DNA of 64,000 bases from Cytobacillus sp. NJ13 (GCA_030348385.1 JAUCFP010000006.1:1302001-1366000); one strand, 5' to 3'. Positions 1-8,363 are shown, counted from the stretch's first letter. The notes: generated by a model not told the origin, from the letters alone. A program made the numbers and translations.

Positions 1-744
1 ACCGTTTAAACAAATTAAATAATCGGCAAGTTGTTTATTTAATAATTCTTGAGCATCCCAGTCAGCTCCTTCGATAAAATCATTTTTATCTAGCCAGATT
101 CCATCCAGCTCTAGAGTTCCCTGAGGTTTCGACAGATCGACTGAGTTATCGGAAATGACCTTAACTCCATTAAGTTCGGTGTTAAGCAAAGCAACAGAAA
201 TACCCTTGGATTTATTTACAAAGGGCAATAACACTGCATCTGCATGCTGAATAAACTGGATATGTTTGATTTTACCGCTAAATTGGATTCGGCCGCTTTC
301 TTCTTTTAAAATATCAATTTCAGGCCAATTGAATTCAATTATATTCTTGGACTTTTCAAATTTAGGTAAAGCAGCAGTAATAAGCTTTTCACCCGAAATG
401 AATTGAATCAGCAAATTACGTTGAGTGTCCGTTAAATTTAGCCGGCTCAAAAATGGAACAATAAAGCCGGCTGCCAGTGAATAGGGTCCAGGAAAAGGCC
501 TCTCTCCAAATGATTCGGTTAAGTACATTAAGTCAAGGGGGCAGACATCTTCTAAAGTTTGCAATTCCCCTTTGGCCAGTACACCCAGCCATCCATTTTC
601 AGCTAGTTTTTTCCACGCTTCTTTTGAGAAGCCCGTTTTCTTTTCTGCAGCCTCACTAAATTTTTCGATAGGCATTTCCTTTTTTAACAATGAATGAAGT
701 GCATGCTTAAGCATTTGCTGCTGTTCAGAGAAACGATATTCCAT
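1..744 (-). CDS. Acyl-CoA dehydrogenase family protein (partial, runs off left edge)
   Basis: The reading frame is open from an ATG at 744 to base 1 (248 codons, no stop), so only the N-terminal part is present. The start EYRFSEQQQML and the following alpha-helical region resemble the N-terminal domain of acyl-CoA dehydrogenases, and the middle reads like a divergent beta domain. An AGGAGG site lies in the end of the preceding gene, and only 2 bp separate the two, so they are co-transcribed and probably co-translated. The visible part is more divergent than its neighbour and lacks a clear FAD signature, as in partner subunits of two-subunit dehydrogenases. That assignment is an inference; the family call is fairly firm. 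Confidence 0.75.
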   Translation of the reverse strand, partial: MEYRFSEQQQMLKHALHSLLKKEMPIEKFSEAAEKKTGFSKEAWKKLAENGWLGVLAKGELQTLEDVCPLDLMYLTESFGERPFPGPYSLAAGFIVPFLSRLNLTDTQRNLLIQFISGEKLITAALPKFEKSKNIIEFNWPEIDILKEESGRIQFSGKIKHIQFIQHADAVLLPFVNKSKGISVALLNTELNGVKVISDNSVDLSKPQGTLELDGIWLDKNDFIEGADWDAQELLNKQLADYLICLNG

Positions 745-746
745 TT

Positions 747-1910
747 TTACCTTCCTCCTTTCGAACTAGGCAACCCTAATGATTTGGCAATAATATTTTT
801 TTGGATTTGAGTTGTTCCGGCATATATTGTTTCGGCCCTGGATAAAAGGAATTTTTCCATCCAAAATGAATTTTCACCTTTTATTAAGGCTTCTTCTCCT
901 AACACTTCCACACCTACATTAAGTAAATCCTGATGACTTTCACTCCAAACCAATTTTGCTATAGCAGGTAAGGCACCGGTGTCTTCCCCCTGTGCAATTA
1001 GTGCAATATTTCTTAAACAAACACTTTTTAATATTTCACAAGATATATAAGATTGAACCAATTTAGTTTGCATCAATGGGCTATTTGCAGCTGACTTTCC
1101 AGACTGAATTTGCTCCTGGAATAAAGTAACAAGCTGCTGAAATTCCTGCTGCATTTTTAAGGAACGCTGAGCGAAGTGAATACCGCGTTCATGAGCAAGA
1201 GCATAGTTTGCCATTTCCCATCCATTGTTTATTTCCCCTACTACATCCTCTTTAGGAACTACTGCATCTTCCAAGAAGATCTCTGCAAGTTCAGATTCTC
1301 CCGCGATATTTTTTATAGGCTGTACCGTTACACCCGGCTGATCCAAATCCAGAATCATCAAGCTGACTCCTTTGTATCTTGATTCATCTGTCCGCACTAA
1401 GATATAGCACTTATTTGCATAAGGACCATAGGATGTCCAAACTTTTTGGCCATTTAAAACATAATGATTTCCTTTATCCACTGCCTTTGTTTGAAGACCT
1501 GCCAAATCGGAACCGGCATTTGGCTCTGAAAAACCCTGGCACCAAATATCTTCATGATTAAGCATTCGTGGAAGATAATGCTTCTTTTGCTCCTCTGTTC
1601 CATAATGAATTAAAGTCATACCGAAAATGCCAATTCCATTTGAATTTAATACTTCAGGGGCATTAATACGAACTAATTCTTCTATATAAACTAGCTGTTG
1701 TTCAATCGATAAGCCTAATCCTCCATATTCTTTCGGCCATGCAGGTGCAACCCATCCGCCTTGGCCTAACATCTTGCCCCACTCTTTACGTCTTTGAACC
1801 CATTTTTCACCAGTTACTTCTTGATTCCATTCTTTTGGGAAGTTAGCCTCTAACCAGCTTCTAAATGACGCTCTAAAGCTTTCAGCTTCCTGCGAATAAT
1901 TAAAGTTCAT
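747..1910 (-). CDS. Acyl-CoA dehydrogenase, FadE type
   Basis: 387 aa, full length for the family. It would oxidise an acyl-CoA to the 2-enoyl-CoA with FAD, passing electrons to ETF. The N-terminal helical domain is followed by the FAD/substrate signature WCQGFSEPNAGSDL (about residues 123-136) and NGQKVWTS (153-160). In the C-terminal domain the usual YEGT motif reads YAGT (Ala364), so the classical catalytic glutamate of medium-chain enzymes is absent at that site. This substitution is known in heterotetrameric steroid-type FadE enzymes, which suits the second dehydrogenase gene 2 bp downstream. The start has a strong AAGGAGG site. The native substrate is unknown. Confidence 0.9.
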   Translation of the reverse strand: MNFNYSQEAESFRASFRSWLEANFPKEWNQEVTGEKWVQRRKEWGKMLGQGGWVAPAWPKEYGGLGLSIEQQLVYIEELVRINAPEVLNSNGIGIFGMTLIHYGTEEQKKHYLPRMLNHEDIWCQGFSEPNAGSDLAGLQTKAVDKGNHYVLNGQKVWTSYGPYANKCYILVRTDESRYKGVSLMILDLDQPGVTVQPIKNIAGESELAEIFLEDAVVPKEDVVGEINNGWEMANYALAHERGIHFAQRSLKMQQEFQQLVTLFQEQIQSGKSAANSPLMQTKLVQSYISCEILKSVCLRNIALIAQGEDTGALPAIAKLVWSESHQDLLNVGVEVLGEEALIKGENSFWMEKFLLSRAETIYAGTTQIQKNIIAKSLGLPSSKGGR

Positions 1911-1922
1911 GCTTATCCTCCT

Positions 1923-2345
1923 TCATTGTCCATTTTTTGAAGGCATTATAGCTTCAAAGGTACCAGACACTTTAACTTCACCCTCATCATTGGTGGCTGC
2001 CACTTCACTAATAATCCGATTATTTTCCTTTTTCTCTATAACCCTCCCTGTGACATGGATTCTTTCTCCAGGATATGTCATTTCCCTGAAACGGATTTGA
2101 AGGGAATTTACATTTTTTCGCGGAATCCAGCTGGTTACTCCTTGTGCAGCCATTCCCATGATTAACATTCCATGTGCTATAATGCCCGTTCCTGCTTTCT
2201 CACCCGCCTCTTCAACCGTATGAAGGGGATTAAAATCTCCAGAAGCTCCTGCGTATTTAACTAACTGAACACGAGAAATCGGATCCTTTGATACTTTTGG
2301 AAAACTATCTCCCACTTGGATATCTTCGTAATATTTCCACATCAT
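1923..2345 (-). CDS. MaoC-type enoyl-CoA hydratase (catalytic hotdog subunit)
   Basis: About 140 aa hotdog-fold protein. The motif GDFNPLH contains the Asp and His (D-x4-H) dyad of R-specific enoyl-CoA hydratases, and GIIAHGMLIMG follows, as in MaoC proteins. It would hydrate a 2-enoyl-CoA made by the dehydrogenases. The frame can open at a GTG at 2351, but two ATG codons at 2345 and 2342 lie at better distance from AGGGTG, so 2345 is chosen. It lies 12 bp before the acyl-CoA dehydrogenase and 11 bp after the second hotdog protein, which lacks the His; the two probably form one heteromer. Confidence 0.85.
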   Translation of the reverse strand: MMWKYYEDIQVGDSFPKVSKDPISRVQLVKYAGASGDFNPLHTVEEAGEKAGTGIIAHGMLIMGMAAQGVTSWIPRKNVNSLQIRFREMTYPGERIHVTGRVIEKKENNRIISEVAATNDEGEVKVSGTFEAIMPSKNGQ

Positions 2346-2356
2346 TTCCACACCCT

Positions 2357-2809
2357 TTAATGACGTTCAATTGTCAGATTTCTAGAAAGTGCTACCAGCT
2401 CGTTGTGCTGATTCCTATATTCAAATTCCAAAGTAATTAGATTCATTCCTCCAGAAGTGCCTATTTTTGTTTTGACATCAGAAACTTTTCCGGAAACTGT
2501 AAGTACATCACCTGCGTAAATAGGCTTGACAAATTGGTACCCTTGTTCACCATGTAAAATATTAACAGGATTTAAGTTTAGCAGTTCACACTTTTGCTGA
2601 AAACTATATCCTCCCCACAAATCAATGATCTGCAGGAAAGTTAATGGGATTGGTATTCCATCATATCCTTCGTTTCTTGCTGCTTCTTCATCGTAATAAA
2701 TTGGATTAGGATCACCTATTGCTAAAACCAGTTCTCTAATTTTCCCTTTTTCTACTGAGTACGTATAAGGAGCAAGTTCCAATCCAATTAAATCTTTAAC
2801 AGCACTCAT
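2357..2809 (-). CDS. MaoC N-terminal-like hotdog protein (FAS1-like dehydratase domain)
   Basis: 150 aa protein resembling the N-terminal dehydratase domain found in FAS1-like and MaoC-like proteins. It has a hotdog helix sequence, AIGDPNPIYYDEEAA, followed by PIPLTFLQI. At the position of the catalytic His of MaoC enzymes (five residues after Asp33) there is Tyr38, so this subunit is probably not catalytic alone. Two-gene MaoC hydratases in which one chain lacks the catalytic residues are known from actinobacterial cholesterol side-chain breakdown (ChsH1/ChsH2). The adjacent catalytic MaoC gene fits this arrangement. Partnership is inferred from gene order and residues. Confidence 0.8.
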   Translation of the reverse strand: MSAVKDLIGLELAPYTYSVEKGKIRELVLAIGDPNPIYYDEEAARNEGYDGIPIPLTFLQIIDLWGGYSFQQKCELLNLNPVNILHGEQGYQFVKPIYAGDVLTVSGKVSDVKTKIGTSGGMNLITLEFEYRNQHNELVALSRNLTIERH

Positions 2810-2852
2810 TTATTTTCACCTGCTTTTTTATTTGAAATCTACTAAACTAAGA

Positions 2853-3593
2853 TTACATAAATCTTCCGCCAGTCACTTCCAAAACATTACCAGTCATGTA
2901 ATCTGAATAATCCGAGCTTAGGAAAATAACAGCTTTGGCAATGTCTAAAGGCTCCCCAACCCTTTGCATAGGAATTTCTGCAATTTTTAGCTGCCGGACT
3001 TTTTCTGGAACTGCACGAGTCATATCTGTATCAATAAATCCTGGCTGGACTGCATTTACATTAACCTGAAATTTAGCAAGCTCTTTTGCAGCTGCCTTTG
3101 TCATTCCCACAATTCCTGCCTTAGCCCCTGCATAATTTATCTGGCCCATATTACCAACTTTACCTGCAATAGATGAAATGTTGACTATCTTGCCTTTTTG
3201 TTTTTGCCTCATATGAATTGCTGCTGACTGCATACATAGAAAAGTACCTTTCATATGAACATCAAGTACTTGCTCAAATTGCTCTTCGGTCATTTTATGC
3301 AGCATGGCATCTCTGGTAATCCCTGCATTATTGACTAAAATGTCGATATCACCAAAATAATCAATTGCAGCTTGGATTAGCCCTTGTGCACTTTCTTTTT
3401 GAGAAACGTCAACTTGCTGAGCCAAGCCTTTAGTTCCTATTTCTCCTACTTCTTGCACAACCTGTTCAGCAGATTCCAGGTTTAAGTCTCCAACCACAAC
3501 ATTTGCTCCATGTTTTGCATATAGCAAAGAAATTTCCCGGCCAATTCCCTGACCAGCTCCTGTTACTACTGCAACCTTCCCTTCCAAATTCAT
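2853..3593 (-). CDS. SDR family 3-oxoacyl-[ACP/CoA] reductase-like dehydrogenase (FabG-like)
   Basis: 246 aa, the usual length of classical short-chain dehydrogenases. Visible features are the dinucleotide motif TGAGQGIG (11-18), the NNAG motif (88-91), Ser140, and the active-site Tyr154 and Lys158 in YAGAK. The family interconverts 3-hydroxyacyl and 3-oxoacyl thioesters with NAD(P). As first gene of an operon with dehydrogenase and hydratase genes, it most likely carries out the third, oxidative step of a beta-oxidation cycle rather than fatty acid synthesis. The start has AAGGAGTGATTTTGT before ATG. A sigmaA promoter lies about 85 bp upstream. Confidence 0.87.
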   Translation of the reverse strand: MNLEGKVAVVTGAGQGIGREISLLYAKHGANVVVGDLNLESAEQVVQEVGEIGTKGLAQQVDVSQKESAQGLIQAAIDYFGDIDILVNNAGITRDAMLHKMTEEQFEQVLDVHMKGTFLCMQSAAIHMRQKQKGKIVNISSIAGKVGNMGQINYAGAKAGIVGMTKAAAKELAKFQVNVNAVQPGFIDTDMTRAVPEKVRQLKIAEIPMQRVGEPLDIAKAVIFLSSDYSDYMTGNVLEVTGGRFM

Positions 3594-3678
3594 ACAAAAT
3601 CACTCCTTCAATTCGATTAATAAATGAAAGATGTCTATTCCAATCTATAAGTAAGGGCTTACATTTATTCTAAATAAA

Positions 3679-3707
3679 ATTTTATATAAGAAAAAAATTT
3701 TTGTCAA
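3679..3707 (-). promoter_or_regulatory. SigmaA promoter of the beta-oxidation operon, AT-rich palindromic spacer
   Basis: On the minus strand there is TTGACA (3702-3707), a 17-bp spacer and TAAAAT (3679-3684). The spacer carries an A-run/T-run palindrome. Sequence and spacing almost repeat those at 4839-4867 ahead of the IclR gene, including ATTTCA just before the -35. The remainder of 3594-3928 holds only this promoter and the IclR terminator. Confidence 0.75.
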
Positions 3708-3830
3708 TGAAATTTTTGAAAATTTAGATTTATATAAAAAATAGGCTTAATATCTTTTTTATATAAATAATTAGATTGAAGGCAAATCCATTATCAATCT
3801 CTTTTTTGATTTAGGGTTATCTTAATATAT

Positions 3831-3888
3831 AAAAAACTCCTTATTTTTTCATCAGGATCACAAAGAGATCTGATTAAAAAATAAGGAG
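3831..3888 (-). terminator. Intrinsic terminator of the IclR gene
   Basis: Inverted repeat with 13-bp outer arms (3837-3849 with 3876-3888) and shorter inner pairing. On the minus strand it is followed by six T. It separates the IclR transcript from the promoter of the FabG-like gene. Confidence 0.75.
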
Positions 3889-3928
3889 AAAATCATTGTT
3901 ATAATTAGCAGTATATAAAGGTATTAAT

Positions 3929-4734
3929 TTAAAAACCGGATAAGTGCCCACTTAATTTTAAACTTATTTCTTTTGCAGAACCTTTTATGCGTTCCCCCAT
4001 TTTTTCAATATCTTGCTCTTTTAATTGAGAAGTCATTCCGATTATGGCAATAACCATTTCTACACTTTCATCATTATTAAAAATAGGGGATGAAATACCT
4101 ACAATGCCATCGATATATTCACCTGATGTTGTTGCGTACCCTTTTTGGCGAATAGAGGGGAATTCATTTTTTAATTCCAGGATTTCCTGCTCAGTTAATG
4201 GACGCAGCCCATCGTTCATACGCAATAACTCATCTGATTCTTCTTCTTCCATATAAGCTAATAAACATTTTCCATAAGCCCCATCAACAACAGAAAAGTG
4301 TCTGCCAACTGAAACATTAATCCCAAACTCTTCTCCTTCAGCTTTTGCTATTATGGTGGATCTTTTTTTCCGATTCTATTAACAAGAAATGTTGTAAGGC
4401 CTGTCTGTTCAGAGAGATTTTCCAGATAAGGAAGAATTACTGAAATATCAAACAGATTTTCCTTCGCTCTTTCACCTAAAACAACTAAATACGGTCCAAG
4501 GCTATATCGTTTTGAGCTCTTATCGTATCGAACTATAGAAAGCTCCTCTAATTTCTGCAAGATGCGATAGCAGGTTGTCGGCGTAAGTGAAAGCGCTTTC
4601 GCGATTTCCGTTAAATTACTTTTACTATATTTTTTACGGCTTAAGAGTGTTAAAATTTTAAATGCACTATCCACTGCGGGAACATTATATTTGCGCTTCC
4701 CTGTGTTCTCATCATTCTTTACCTTATTTTCCAT
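3929..4734 (-). pseudogene. IclR family transcriptional regulator, split by a frameshift
   Basis: Two frames together make one IclR protein. The first (ATG 4734, strong AGGAGG) has a winged helix-turn-helix (VDSAFKILTLLSR, then SLTPTTCYRILQKLEEL) and the start of the effector domain, and stops after NRIGKKDPP near 4351. The rest of the effector domain, ending GHLSGF at 3929, continues in another frame. Re-reading one base in the seven-A run near 4362-4368 joins them into about 268 aa, the normal IclR length. The run forms an A-AAA-AAA slippery string, so a lost base, a sequencing error or -1 slippage could explain it. It probably controls itself and the operon downstream, because both promoters match. 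Confidence 0.8.
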
Positions 4735-4838
4735 AAACTTTCCTCCTGACAAATTCGGGACTTTAGAAGTGTTTTGATGTTAAAATAGATAAGACATATT
4801 AAGAATATAGAGAATTCAGACATTTTATTTTTAATTTT

Positions 4839-4867
4839 ATTTTATATATAAAAAAATTTTTTGTCAA
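4839..4867 (-). promoter_or_regulatory. SigmaA promoter of the IclR gene, paired with 3679-3707
   Basis: Minus strand TTGACA (4862-4867), 17-bp spacer, TAAAAT (4839-4844). The spacer is an A-run followed by a T-run and TATATA, almost identical to the promoter at 3679-3707. A shared operator for the IclR protein and autoregulation are inferred. Confidence 0.75.
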
Positions 4868-4910
4868 TGAAATTTTATTCAAATTTCTTAATTTCATTGT
4901 AATTGGCATG

Positions 4911-4953
4911 AAAAAGTAAAAGCGCATATGGGGATTATGCGCTTTTACTTTTT
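4911..4953 (-). terminator. Intrinsic terminator of the amidohydrolase operon
   Basis: Perfect 18-bp arms (4911-4928 and 4936-4953) around a 7-nt loop. The 3' arm on the minus strand ends in a T-rich stretch. It lies directly after the hydroxyacid dehydrogenase stop. Confidence 0.85.
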
Positions 4954-4958
4954 CATTA

Positions 4959-5846
4959 TTAAGCTTTCATTTCCACCCCAGCCAAATCTTCTATAAATCT
5001 CGCAATTGCTGTGTGATCCATTTCACCTCCACCCTTAGATTTTGCATATTGCCAAAGTTCTAAAACTGTATTAGAAACAAAAGCAGGAACTCCTGTATTT
5101 TCAGCCATGCCAGCTGCTATTGCAAGATCTTTACACATCAAATCTATTGTAAAGCCAACATCAAATTTACGGGACAATACTTGCTGTGGGAATTTGATTT
5201 CACTTGAGTGGCTTCTTCCGCTGCTTGTATTAATAACCTCAAGCATTTTTTCAGGTTTCAAACCCATTTTGATGCCAATTGTAAGGATCTCTGCAGTCGC
5301 AGCAAGTGTAGTAGCACAAAGCATATTGTTTAATGCTTTAATTGTATGGCCAGAACCCAAATCTCCAACATGTGTCACATTAGAGCCAATATCACTTAAT
5401 AATGGGGAGGCATTCTGAAATACAGCCTCATCTCCCCCTGCCATAATGGCCAGGGTTCCATCTTCAGCTTTCTTTACTCCCCCGCTGACGGGTGCATCAA
5501 GCATATTTACCCCATGCTTTAAAAGCTCATTGCCTATTTCTATAGTGACTTCAGGTATGGAACTGGTCATATCGATTAAAGTGCTGTCCTTAGAAAAACC
5601 CGATAATAGACCATTAGAGCCCAGGACAACACTTTTTACTATTTGAGCATTTGGCAGAACAGTAAGAACATAGTCATTGGCCTTTGCCAGTGCAATAGGT
5701 GATTCATATACGATTGCTCCAATGTTTGCGAAAGATTGTAATGCCATATGATCTAAATCATAAACAGATAGTTTATATCCCTTATGTATTAAATTTCGGG
5801 CAATTCTGCCGCCCAAATTTCCTAAACCAATCAATCCAACTTTCAT
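4959..5846 (-). CDS. NAD-binding beta-hydroxyacid dehydrogenase (3-hydroxyisobutyrate dehydrogenase family)
   Basis: 295 aa, typical length. The Rossmann motif GLIGLGNLGGRIARN is at the N-terminus, the substrate loop DAPVSGG at 118-123, and the catalytic lysine is Lys170 in GSGHTIKALNN. The family oxidises or reduces short 3-hydroxyacids (3-hydroxyisobutyrate, tartronate semialdehyde, L-threonate and others), and the substrate cannot be told from sequence. It is the last gene of the amidohydrolase-Rieske-GntR operon and is followed by a strong terminator. It is one of three members of this family in the window (also 32446-33426 and 60523-61416). Confidence 0.88.
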   Translation of the reverse strand: MKVGLIGLGNLGGRIARNLIHKGYKLSVYDLDHMALQSFANIGAIVYESPIALAKANDYVLTVLPNAQIVKSVVLGSNGLLSGFSKDSTLIDMTSSIPEVTIEIGNELLKHGVNMLDAPVSGGVKKAEDGTLAIMAGGDEAVFQNASPLLSDIGSNVTHVGDLGSGHTIKALNNMLCATTLAATAEILTIGIKMGLKPEKMLEVINTSSGRSHSSEIKFPQQVLSRKFDVGFTIDLMCKDLAIAAGMAENTGVPAFVSNTVLELWQYAKSKGGGEMDHTAIARFIEDLAGVEMKA

Positions 5847-5932
5847 AACATTGCCACTCCCCTTTTATAATGGAAGTGCCTTAGCCAGGCCCTGAGCTCG
5901 AAACCTTTACTAAATGTGTGATTTATATTTGT

Positions 5933-6583
5933 TTACTGGCTATCTACAAATTTCTCTAAAATCGCCAGAGCCCGCTTTTCCTTCCGTTTTAAGCTTGCAA
6001 GTATTTTTTGAGTGTCCTTCTCTTTTAAGCCAATCAGTATTTCTTTATATTCACCGATTGAGTGGTCCATACTGGCAGGATAGGAAAGAGAAATATATCG
6101 AAAAGGAATTAACTGACTATTAATTCTCATATATAGGTCTTCCAAAACTGTGTTTCCTGAGAAGAAAAAGAAATCCTTTTGAAGCTCTTCGAGCAGGTCA
6201 AAACATTTCTTAACCTTATTTCCATCAAGTGTCTCTCCCATTTTATTGATTAAATTTTCAATTTTTTTAAGCTGTTCGTCAGTTCGTGAATCATTTAGTT
6301 TAGTTAGTGCTATTTCTAATAACCTGTAAACAACCTCATAAAGGTCAAATAACTCTTTTTTTGTTCTTTTTTTTACAAAAACCCCTTTTCTGGGTACCCG
6401 TTCAACTATTCCGTCCTTCTCTAAAATAAATAATGCTTCACGGATTGGAGCTCTGCTGGTGCCGAATTCTTTGGTCAGTTCTAATTCCAATAACCTGTCA
6501 CCAGGTTTTAGGACACCTTCTGAAATTTTAATAGCAATCTCTTCAGAAATTCGCTGTGATAATGTTGTATTTTCAAAGCCCAT
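5933..6583 (-). CDS. GntR family regulator, FCD (FadR-type) domain
   Basis: 216 aa. The N-terminal winged helix contains LELTKEFGTSRAPIREALFILEKDGIVERVPRKGVFV, the standard GntR DNA-binding segment. The C-terminal half is an all-helical FCD ligand-binding domain. It sits inside the operon, 47 bp after the Rieske gene, so it is co-expressed with the enzymes. The 16-bp palindrome at 8253-8268 ahead of the operon is a good candidate operator, because FCD regulators bind short palindromes. The ligand is probably the operon substrate or an intermediate. Confidence 0.88.
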   Translation of the reverse strand: MGFENTTLSQRISEEIAIKISEGVLKPGDRLLELELTKEFGTSRAPIREALFILEKDGIVERVPRKGVFVKKRTKKELFDLYEVVYRLLEIALTKLNDSRTDEQLKKIENLINKMGETLDGNKVKKCFDLLEELQKDFFFFSGNTVLEDLYMRINSQLIPFRYISLSYPASMDHSIGEYKEILIGLKEKDTQKILASLKRKEKRALAILEKFVDSQ

Positions 6584-6630
6584 TGTATATTTTTCCTCAC
6601 TTATGACAATATGATTCTGGGAAGTTAAAA

Positions 6631-6984
6631 CTACCCCATTTCTATATAAATCATACCATCTTTAACTTCAGCAGGGTAAGTCTTTACTTTTCTATTACTT
6701 ATGCCAAAAAGTGCATATCCTGTTTCAAGACTAAACTCCCAGCCATGCCATGGGCACTTTAAAACCTTCCCTTCAAGTCCAAACACAAATTCAGATGGCC
6801 TGCTGGGAATCATTGTTCCGCAAACTGTTCCTTTACAAATGGGAGCCAATTTATGGGGACATGCGTTTCTAACCGCATACACTTTTCCGTTTATTAAAAA
6901 AATCCCTACTGAAATACCATTTAAATCAGTAATAAAAGCTTCCTTCTCAGAAATTTGGCTTAATTCTCCTGCACAATAGGCCAT
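6631..6984 (-). CDS. Rieske [2Fe-2S] ferredoxin-like protein
   Basis: 117 aa single-domain Rieske protein. The cluster ligands are visible as CPH in NACPHKLAPICKG and CPWHGWEF about 40 residues later, i.e. the C-x-H and C-x2-H pairs. There is no membrane segment, so it is a soluble electron carrier or a small oxygenase component. The start is well supported by AGGAGG. It lies 19 bp after the amidohydrolase, and no reductase or oxygenase alpha subunit is encoded nearby. Its partner is therefore unknown. Confidence 0.88.
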   Translation of the reverse strand: MAYCAGELSQISEKEAFITDLNGISVGIFLINGKVYAVRNACPHKLAPICKGTVCGTMIPSRPSEFVFGLEGKVLKCPWHGWEFSLETGYALFGISNRKVKTYPAEVKDGMIYIEMG

Positions 6985-7003
6985 TCCCGTTTTAGCCTCC
7001 TCT

Positions 7004-8077
7004 TTATTTTAGGTTAAATAATTCAGCTGCATTATCATAGAAAATTCGCTGACTTAAAGTCTCCGGCAGATTTGTAAAGGTGTTATCTGGAAAATCATTG
7101 TCCCAATGAGGATAATCTGTACTAAAAATTAAAGTTTCTTCGGCATGCATCATTTCAAATATCTGCGATAGATACTTACCCTTCTCTGGCTCTTCCACAG
7201 GCTGAGAAGTAAAGCGGACATGTTCGAGCAAATATTTGCTGGGTTCTTTGTCAAGCCATGGAACCTCTCTGCGGAAATTGCGCCAGTTTTGATCCATTCT
7301 CCACATTAGTGATGGAACCCAGCTATAGCCGAACTCTGCAGCTAGAACCTTTAATTTTGGAAAGCGGACAAACACACCTTCAAACACCATGCTTACAATA
7401 TTTCCATATGCAACCTGGGGGAAATCAGTATGCCTTTCAATATAACTGGATGGTACACCTCCTGCCATGGCCACGCTTGTAGAGAAACCACCTTCTGTTC
7501 CGGTTGGATGAATTAGGATAGGCAATCCAAGTTCTTCAGCAGCCTCATAGATAGGAAAATAGTAGCTATTCCCCATCAAAATATTAAAGAGGGGCATGAA
7601 TACAGCAACTACTCCCTTTTCTTTGCCCGCCCTCCTGATTTCCTCTGCTGCCTTTAAAGGCTGATGTACTGCGACACAAATGGCTAATTTATATCTCGAA
7701 TCGACTGTCAGCCATTCATTAAGAAAATAATCATTAAAGGCACTTGCTAAGGCATGTGCTTCATTAGGGTTTGGATATGTAACCAGTTTTCCTGCCTGCA
7801 CTGAAGACAATATTGCATGCTCAATATTACAGCGATCCAATAAGTCCTCGCAAACATAATGAGGATCTGATCCTCCTGCCCCGCCGCTTGGAGGTTTTGT
7901 ATCTAATCGAATAGAGGTCGATTCAGCCAGCGGGGGACGAAGCGGATGATCAGGCAATCTCATTCGGCCGTCAAAATGGCTCCACATTGATTTGCTTAAG
8001 TAAGGTTTTAACCCTTCAATATCACCATTGATCCAAGGGTGAACATCTGCATCAATAATTTTGTTTTTAACTGCCAT
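7004..8077 (-). CDS. Amidohydrolase-2 family metal-dependent hydrolase/decarboxylase
   Basis: 357 aa TIM-barrel protein. IDADVHPW at the N-terminus resembles the first metal-binding motif of the amidohydrolase-2 family, LPILIHPTG carries the barrel His, and FSTDYPHWDND holds the C-terminal Asp. The family includes decarboxylases of ACMSD and gamma-resorcylate type as well as hydrolases. The start follows TAGGAGGGAAAATTAA. It heads an operon with a Rieske protein, a GntR regulator and a hydroxyacid dehydrogenase, suggesting breakdown of a cyclic or aromatic acid. That pathway role is inference only. Confidence 0.8.
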   Translation of the reverse strand: MAVKNKIIDADVHPWINGDIEGLKPYLSKSMWSHFDGRMRLPDHPLRPPLAESTSIRLDTKPPSGGAGGSDPHYVCEDLLDRCNIEHAILSSVQAGKLVTYPNPNEAHALASAFNDYFLNEWLTVDSRYKLAICVAVHQPLKAAEEIRRAGKEKGVVAVFMPLFNILMGNSYYFPIYEAAEELGLPILIHPTGTEGGFSTSVAMAGGVPSSYIERHTDFPQVAYGNIVSMVFEGVFVRFPKLKVLAAEFGYSWVPSLMWRMDQNWRNFRREVPWLDKEPSKYLLEHVRFTSQPVEEPEKGKYLSQIFEMMHAEETLIFSTDYPHWDNDFPDNTFTNLPETLSQRIFYDNAAELFNLK

Positions 8078-8252
8078 TTAATTTTCCCTCCTATATTTCC
8101 TAAACGAATACTGACGACAATACCAGAATTGAAAAAATGACACTGATTTTTTATGTGGGGTTTGTATCGATTCTTTTACAATTTAAAATTTTTTTACAAG
8201 AATTTTTGATTATTAAATATGTGTAGTAACAGATAAAGAGTAAGTAATGAGT

Positions 8253-8268
8253 ATATTGTCGACAATAT
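8253..8268. promoter_or_regulatory. 16-bp perfect palindrome, candidate GntR operator
   Basis: ATATTGTCGACAATAT is a perfect inverted repeat about 180 bp ahead of the amidohydrolase start. The 344-bp gap 8078-8421 otherwise holds AT-rich sequence and the activator gene's terminator. The core TGTCGACA recurs at 38064-38071 ahead of another GntR gene. Confidence 0.55.
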
Positions 8269-8363
8269 TTTTTCTTAATATTATCATATATTATGAAAAT
8301 TGCAAATATTACATTTTTTAATATATACACTTAATCAACTTTCCTGCCCATTGAATCATCTCT

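Noticed and set aside
4588..4601. TGAAAGCGCTTTCG inside the IclR gene as a functional cre site
   Set aside because: It matches the consensus but lies within the coding region about 150 bp from the start, where it also encodes conserved helix-turn-helix residues; chance is likely.
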